A stretch of 7,212 nucleotides of DNA. Origin: an uncultured Ruminococcus sp. GTDB taxonomy: Bacteria; Bacillota; Clostridia; Oscillospirales; CAG-272. The stretch covers positions 1 through 7,212 of the forward strand of contig CACZSA010000155.1 of NCBI GenBank assembly GCA_902783705.1, in the 5' to 3' direction. The stretch's first letter is position 1. Every line of letters starts with the position of its first letter. Of this stretch, positions 6,243 to 7,212 are shown in pieces. The notes under the pieces were generated by a model, which had not been told where the DNA came from, ran no database searches, and worked only from the letters and a program-made list of their open reading frames with translations. The translations under genes were made by a program, and so were the position numbers.

Positions 6243-6452
6243 ATGAAAGCGGACGATCGAATCGAAAAATACTGCAAATACTGCGCACAGGCGGAAACCC
6301 TCTCCGATCCCGACAGCATGCTCTGCCGGCGGGTCGGCGTCGTGAAGGCCTCGTTCTGCTGCCGGCGCTTCCGCTACGATCCCCTGAAACGCACGCCGGG
6401 GAGAGCGAGAAAGGCTCCCGCCGACGAGATGGAATTTCCCGAAATAGACTGA
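6243..6452 (+). CDS. Small Cys-rich protein, putative zinc binder, function unknown
   Basis: A 69-residue soluble protein I cannot assign to a named family. Five cysteines are arranged C11-x2-C14-x13-C28-x10-C39-C40, a spacing that could bind one zinc (the first pair plus C28 and C39 or C40), followed by a basic stretch FRYDPLKRTPGRARK and an acidic tail. No signal peptide or membrane segment is seen. The CKYC / LC / CC / YDPLKR layout reminds me of short hypothetical proteins in Clostridia, but that is memory, not a search. Reality as a gene is supported by its own promoter, a strong SD, and the next gene starting 18 nt after its TGA. Its stop is UGA and it is in the same frame as prfB downstream. 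It could be an RNA- or ribosome-associated zinc protein; that is only a guess from size, charge and neighbour. Confidence 0.78.
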   Translation: MKADDRIEKYCKYCAQAETLSDPDSMLCRRVGVVKASFCCRRFRYDPLKRTPGRARKAPADEMEFPEID

Positions 6453-6470
6453 ACAACGGAGGACATCCCC

Positions 6471-7212
6471 ATGATACTCGCACTTGAAGAAGCAAAATAC
6501 AGACTCGAAAACTTCCGCGCCGACATCAGGGAGCTCGGCAGCGCGCTCCGCATCGACGATCTCCGCGCGAAGGTGAAGGACCTCGAGGCGACCACGTCCG
6601 ACGCCGCGTTCTGGAACGATCAGGAGACCTCCGGCAAGACCCTGCGGGAGATCAAGCGGCTCAAGGACAAAATCCAGAAATTCGAATCCCTCTCGAACAA
6701 GCTCGAGGACACGATCACCCTCGCGGAGCTGGCGATCGAAGAGAACGACGAATCCCTCGTCGGCGAAGTCGAGGGCGCGGAGAAAGAGATCCGCGAGGAA
6801 GAGGAGACGCAGCGCATCGAGATCCTGCTCTCCGGCGAATACGACCAGAACAACGCGATCCTCTCCTTCCATCCGGGCGCGGGCGGAACCGAGGCGCAGG
6901 ACTGGGCACAGATGCTCTACCGCATGTACACCCGCTGGGGCGAGCGTCACGGCTACAACGTCAAGCTGATCGACTGGCTCGACGGCGAAGAAGCCGGACT
7001 CAAGGCCGCGACCATCATGATCGAGGGCGAGAACGCCTACGGCTATCTGAAGAGCGAGAACGGCGTCCACCGCCTCGTGCGCGTCTCCCCGTTCGACGCC
7101 AGCGGCAGACGCCACACCTCCTTCGCGTCCGTCGAGGTCATGCCGGAATTCACGGACGACGGCTCCATCGAGATCAACGAAGCCGACCTCGAGATCACGA
7201 CCCACAAGTCCT
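6471..7212 (+). CDS. prfB: Peptide chain release factor 2 (RF2), 3' end missing (partial)
   Basis: Class I release factor that recognises UGA and UAA in the ribosomal A site and triggers peptide release. The 247 codons present cover the helical N-terminal domain (about 1-115, charged and coiled-coil rich) and most of domain 2. Seen: LSFHPGAGGTEAQDWAQML at residues 131-149, GYLKSENGVHRLVRVSPF at 191-208 with S206-P207-F208, the tripeptide that reads UGA and separates RF2 from RF1 (PxT), and GRRHTSFASVEV at 212-223. The window ends about where the GGQ loop should begin, so the catalytic motif is not visible. The ATG is preceded by GGAGGA (6458-6463) with a 7-nt spacer. The reading frame is open from ATG onward: the CTT-TGA-C frameshift site present in E. 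coli prfB is replaced by sense codons (CTC CGC ATC at 6546-6554). It is probably cotranscribed with the upstream Cys-rich ORF. Confidence 0.96.
   Translation, partial: MILALEEAKYRLENFRADIRELGSALRIDDLRAKVKDLEATTSDAAFWNDQETSGKTLREIKRLKDKIQKFESLSNKLEDTITLAELAIEENDESLVGEVEGAEKEIREEEETQRIEILLSGEYDQNNAILSFHPGAGGTEAQDWAQMLYRMYTRWGERHGYNVKLIDWLDGEEAGLKAATIMIEGENAYGYLKSENGVHRLVRVSPFDASGRRHTSFASVEVMPEFTDDGSIEINEADLEITTHKS

Noticed and set aside
6546..6551. Programmed frameshift in prfB
   Set aside because: The equivalent codons are CTC CGC; there is no in-frame stop and the frame is continuous from the ATG.
6177..7205. Minus-strand open frame of 342 codons opposite prfB and the Cys-rich ORF
   Set aside because: It crosses a promoter, an SD and two genes on the other strand, and has no recognisable domain. 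It mirrors the RF2 coding bias.

Overview
The window is GC-rich (about 60% by eye) and tightly packed. Genes overlap or sit a few bases apart, Shine-Dalgarno (SD) sites are strong and GGAGG-like, and promoters resemble the sigma-70/sigma-A consensus. The gene set is an acetyl-cycle arginine operon with bifunctional ArgJ, a DinF/NorM-like MATE exporter, a small Cys-rich protein and RF2. This fits a GC-rich member of the Clostridia (Oscillospiraceae-like, perhaps uncultured). The assignment is inference from gene content and style; no rRNA or marker phylogeny is available here.

Left part (1-4471, minus strand): an arginine (ornithine) biosynthesis operon, transcribed argC - GNAT acetyltransferase - argJ - argB - argD. 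argD runs off the left edge, so its C-terminus is missing. Spacing is minimal: 4 nt between argC and the GNAT gene, about 14 nt overlap between the GNAT gene and argJ, 7 nt between argJ and argB, and an ATGA overlap between argB and argD. This points to one mRNA with translational coupling. ArgJ recycles the acetyl group and makes N-acetylglutamate, ArgB phosphorylates it, ArgC reduces it, ArgD transaminates it, and ArgJ releases ornithine. No argF, argG, argH or carbamoyl-phosphate synthase gene is visible here.

Divergent control region (4472-4734): a minus-strand promoter with perfect TTGACA/TATAAT hexamers and a 17-bp spacer drives argC. A candidate ArgR operator lies between its expected transcription start and the argC SD, and a small dyad overlaps its -35. 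A separate plus-strand extended -10 promoter drives the MATE gene. I see nothing convincing at about 4552-4661.

Right part (4735-7212, plus strand): a 451-residue MATE-family exporter followed by a good intrinsic terminator. Next comes a new promoter for a two-gene unit: a 69-residue Cys-rich protein of unknown function and prfB (peptide chain release factor 2), cut by the right edge just before its GGQ motif. prfB lacks the classical +1 frameshift site. The upstream small ORF ends in UGA and lies in the same frame as prfB.

I see no mobile element, CRISPR array, tRNA, rRNA or phage gene. The window is mostly core metabolism. The points most worth a second look are the GNAT gene inside the arg operon and the UGA-separated Cys-rich ORF/prfB pair.
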